A stretch of 23,716 nt of DNA. Source: Rhodospirillaceae bacterium (GTDB lineage: Bacteria > Pseudomonadota > Alphaproteobacteria > MPNO01 > UBA2964). The translations under genes and the position numbers were made by a program. Shown in pieces: positions 22,413 to 23,716 of the stretch. Location: positions 1 through 23,716 of the forward strand of contig JABJKO010000275.1 of the NCBI GenBank assembly GCA_018660305.1. Reading direction: 5' to 3'. How positions within the stretch are numbered: the first letter of the stretch is position 1; the number at the start of each line of letters is the position of its first letter. The notes beneath the pieces were generated by a model. The model did not search any database. It was not told where the DNA came from and worked only from the letters and a program-made list of their open reading frames with translations.

Positions 22413-23716
22413 CTAAACGCCCTCGGCGCTGCCATCGCAGCGCGGGTCGGAGGCACCGCTGATCATGCCGCCGGTATCGCGCACGATGGCGCCGGCATGA
22501 CCCATGATCTCATCGAATTCATCGACCAATTCGATGTCATGACCGGCGGCGCGGAGCGCCGCGATGACTGACGGATCGAAGCGGGTTTCCATGCGCAGAT
22601 TACTGGTATCGGCGCCCCAGGTGCGGCCCAGCAGCCAGCGCGGCGCGGCGATGGCCTGTCCCAGATCCTGACCGAACGCCACGTGGCGCGTGAATATGGC
22701 CGCCTGGGTCTGCGGCTGGCCATCGCCGCCCATGCAGCCATAGACCATCAAACGTCCGTCATCGAGCCGCGCCATGGCGGGCTGGATGGTATGGAACGGC
22801 CGACGCCCGGGCATCAGGGAATTATGGCTGGCGGGATCGAGACTGAAGCTGGTGCCGCGGTTCTGCCAGACGATACCGGTCTGCGGCAGGACAATGCCGG
22901 AACCGAATTCCCAGTAGATGCTCTGAATAAAGCTCACGGCCAGCCCGTTACCGTCGATGGCCCCCAGCCAGACCGTATCGCCCTGTTCGGTCACATCCGG
23001 CCAGCGCTGCGCGTGATCGGGCTTGATGGCCGCCGCCATGGCATCCAGCGCCTCGCCGGTCAGAAAATCGGCCGGCCGGCTTTTCATATAAGAAGGGTCG
23101 GTGATCTCCCTGTCGCGCACCCGGAACGCGGCCTTGGTCGCTTCCACCAGCCGATGGACGTAATCGAAACCGTCGGCCGCCTCGCAGCCCAGCCGGTCGA
23201 ACAGACCCAGAATGATAAGCGACGCCAGACCCTGAGTGGGCGGCGGCATATTATGGAGGGTCCCCCAACGGGTATCGAGCGAGAGAGAATCGACCCTGAG
23301 CGCACGATGGGCCTCCAGGTCGGCCCGGGTCAGGGGGCTGCCGACGGTCTCCAGATCGGCGGCAATGGCGCCCGCGACGTCGCCCCGGTAGAAATCATCG
23401 AGCCCCGCCCTGGCAAGCTGTTCATAGGTCGCCGCCAGCGCCGGCAGCCGCAGTATATCGCCTTCCGGAATGGGTATTCCGTCCGCCAGAAATGTCTCGG
23501 AAAATCCCGGAATATCAATTAGTTCCTCAAGCTTTTCCGTACAGTTGCGATTGAGCGTGCCGGTCACCGGCGTGCCGTTCTTTGCGTACTGTATGGCATC
23601 CTCGAACAGCCGCGACAGGGGCAGCGAGCCGCCCCGCCGCGCGCTTTCCTCAAGGGCCATCTGCCAGCCCGACACCGCGCCCGCTGCCGTCAGGGCAGCC
23701 AAGGGACCGCGCGACG
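22413..23716 (-). CDS. Gamma-glutamyltransferase family protein (N-terminus outside the window)
   Basis: The frame is open to the right edge, so the true start is beyond 23716 and the TTG at 23702 is internal. About 434 residues are visible. The Ntn-hydrolase cleavage site of this family is usually written T-T-H-x-S. Here it reads GDTVWLGAIDGNG, with the probable nucleophilic threonine encoded at 22974-22976. FGSGIVLPQTGIVWQNRG, which follows, and GGDGQPQTQAAIF near the C-terminus are typical of the family. This variant occurs in uncharacterised GGT homologues. Secretion cannot be judged without the N-terminus. It converges on the oxamate-type cassette, so it may be a separate unit. A hydrolase for a gamma-glutamyl or other amide compound is the best guess. 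Confidence 0.87.
   Translation of the reverse strand, partial: SRGPLAALTAAGAVSGWQMALEESARRGGSLPLSRLFEDAIQYAKNGTPVTGTLNRNCTEKLEELIDIPGFSETFLADGIPIPEGDILRLPALAATYEQLARAGLDDFYRGDVAGAIAADLETVGSPLTRADLEAHRALRVDSLSLDTRWGTLHNMPPPTQGLASLIILGLFDRLGCEAADGFDYVHRLVEATKAAFRVRDREITDPSYMKSRPADFLTGEALDAMAAAIKPDHAQRWPDVTEQGDTVWLGAIDGNGLAVSFIQSIYWEFGSGIVLPQTGIVWQNRGTSFSLDPASHNSLMPGRRPFHTIQPAMARLDDGRLMVYGCMGGDGQPQTQAAIFTRHVAFGQDLGQAIAAPRWLLGRTWGADTSNLRMETRFDPSVIAALRAAGHDIELVDEFDEIMGHAGAIVRDTGGMISGASDPRCDGSAEGV

Overview
The window is about 23.7 kb of GC-rich DNA with densely packed genes, many overlapping start-to-stop. It looks like an alphaproteobacterial chromosome: the type I secretion pair resembles the rhizobial PrsD/PrsE type, and the oxamate carbamoyltransferase-type cassette is built as in that group. 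This placement is an inference from protein style; no rRNA or other marker gene is present. No tRNA, CRISPR array, insertion sequence or phage gene was seen.

Left part (1-4780), glycan genes on both strands. A GT4 glycosyltransferase (151-1413, +) ends 8 bp from the end of a convergent gene for a secreted beta-propeller-like protein with an Asp-box (1422-2609, -). Divergent from that runs a two-gene unit: a polysaccharide pyruvyl transferase (2741-3916, +) overlapping a small protein (3906-4778, +) with an N-terminal 'GW' module, a coiled coil and a C-terminal membrane anchor.

Central part (4851-17197), one long minus-strand operon read right to left. It starts with a cysteine-containing protein made almost entirely of RTX nonapeptide repeats (16154-17197). 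Next come two copies of the same two-gene unit: a large GW/GT2-like protein followed by a GT4 glycosyltransferase (13825-16095 with 12557-13828, then 10302-12557 with 8971-10302). Then come UDP-glucose 4-epimerase (galE, 7951-8955), a type I secretion ABC transporter (6191-7933) and its membrane-fusion partner (4851-6194). Several junctions are ATGA, TGATG or TAATG overlaps, so translation is probably coupled. The simplest reading is that the operon makes, glycosylates or decorates, and exports an RTX surface protein, in the manner of a Caulobacter-type S-layer locus. That link is a hypothesis. The outer-membrane (TolC-like) component and any flippase, polymerase or priming transferase are absent from the window.

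The 340-bp spacer 17198-17537 contains a sharply AT-rich island with a candidate promoter and an inverted repeat that may control the RTX operon.

Right part (17538-22356), a plus-strand catabolic cassette: a 60-aa stand-alone FdrA-type domain, a DUF1116 protein (AllG/YlbE type), FdrA (AllF type), carbamate kinase and a DUF2877 protein (AllH/YlbF type). In E. coli the AllFGH proteins form oxamate carbamoyltransferase. Together with carbamate kinase this set would convert oxalurate or a similar carbamoyl compound to oxamate, CO2, NH3 and ATP. No allantoin genes are in the window. A convergent gamma-glutamyltransferase-family gene (22413-23716, -) runs off the right edge.
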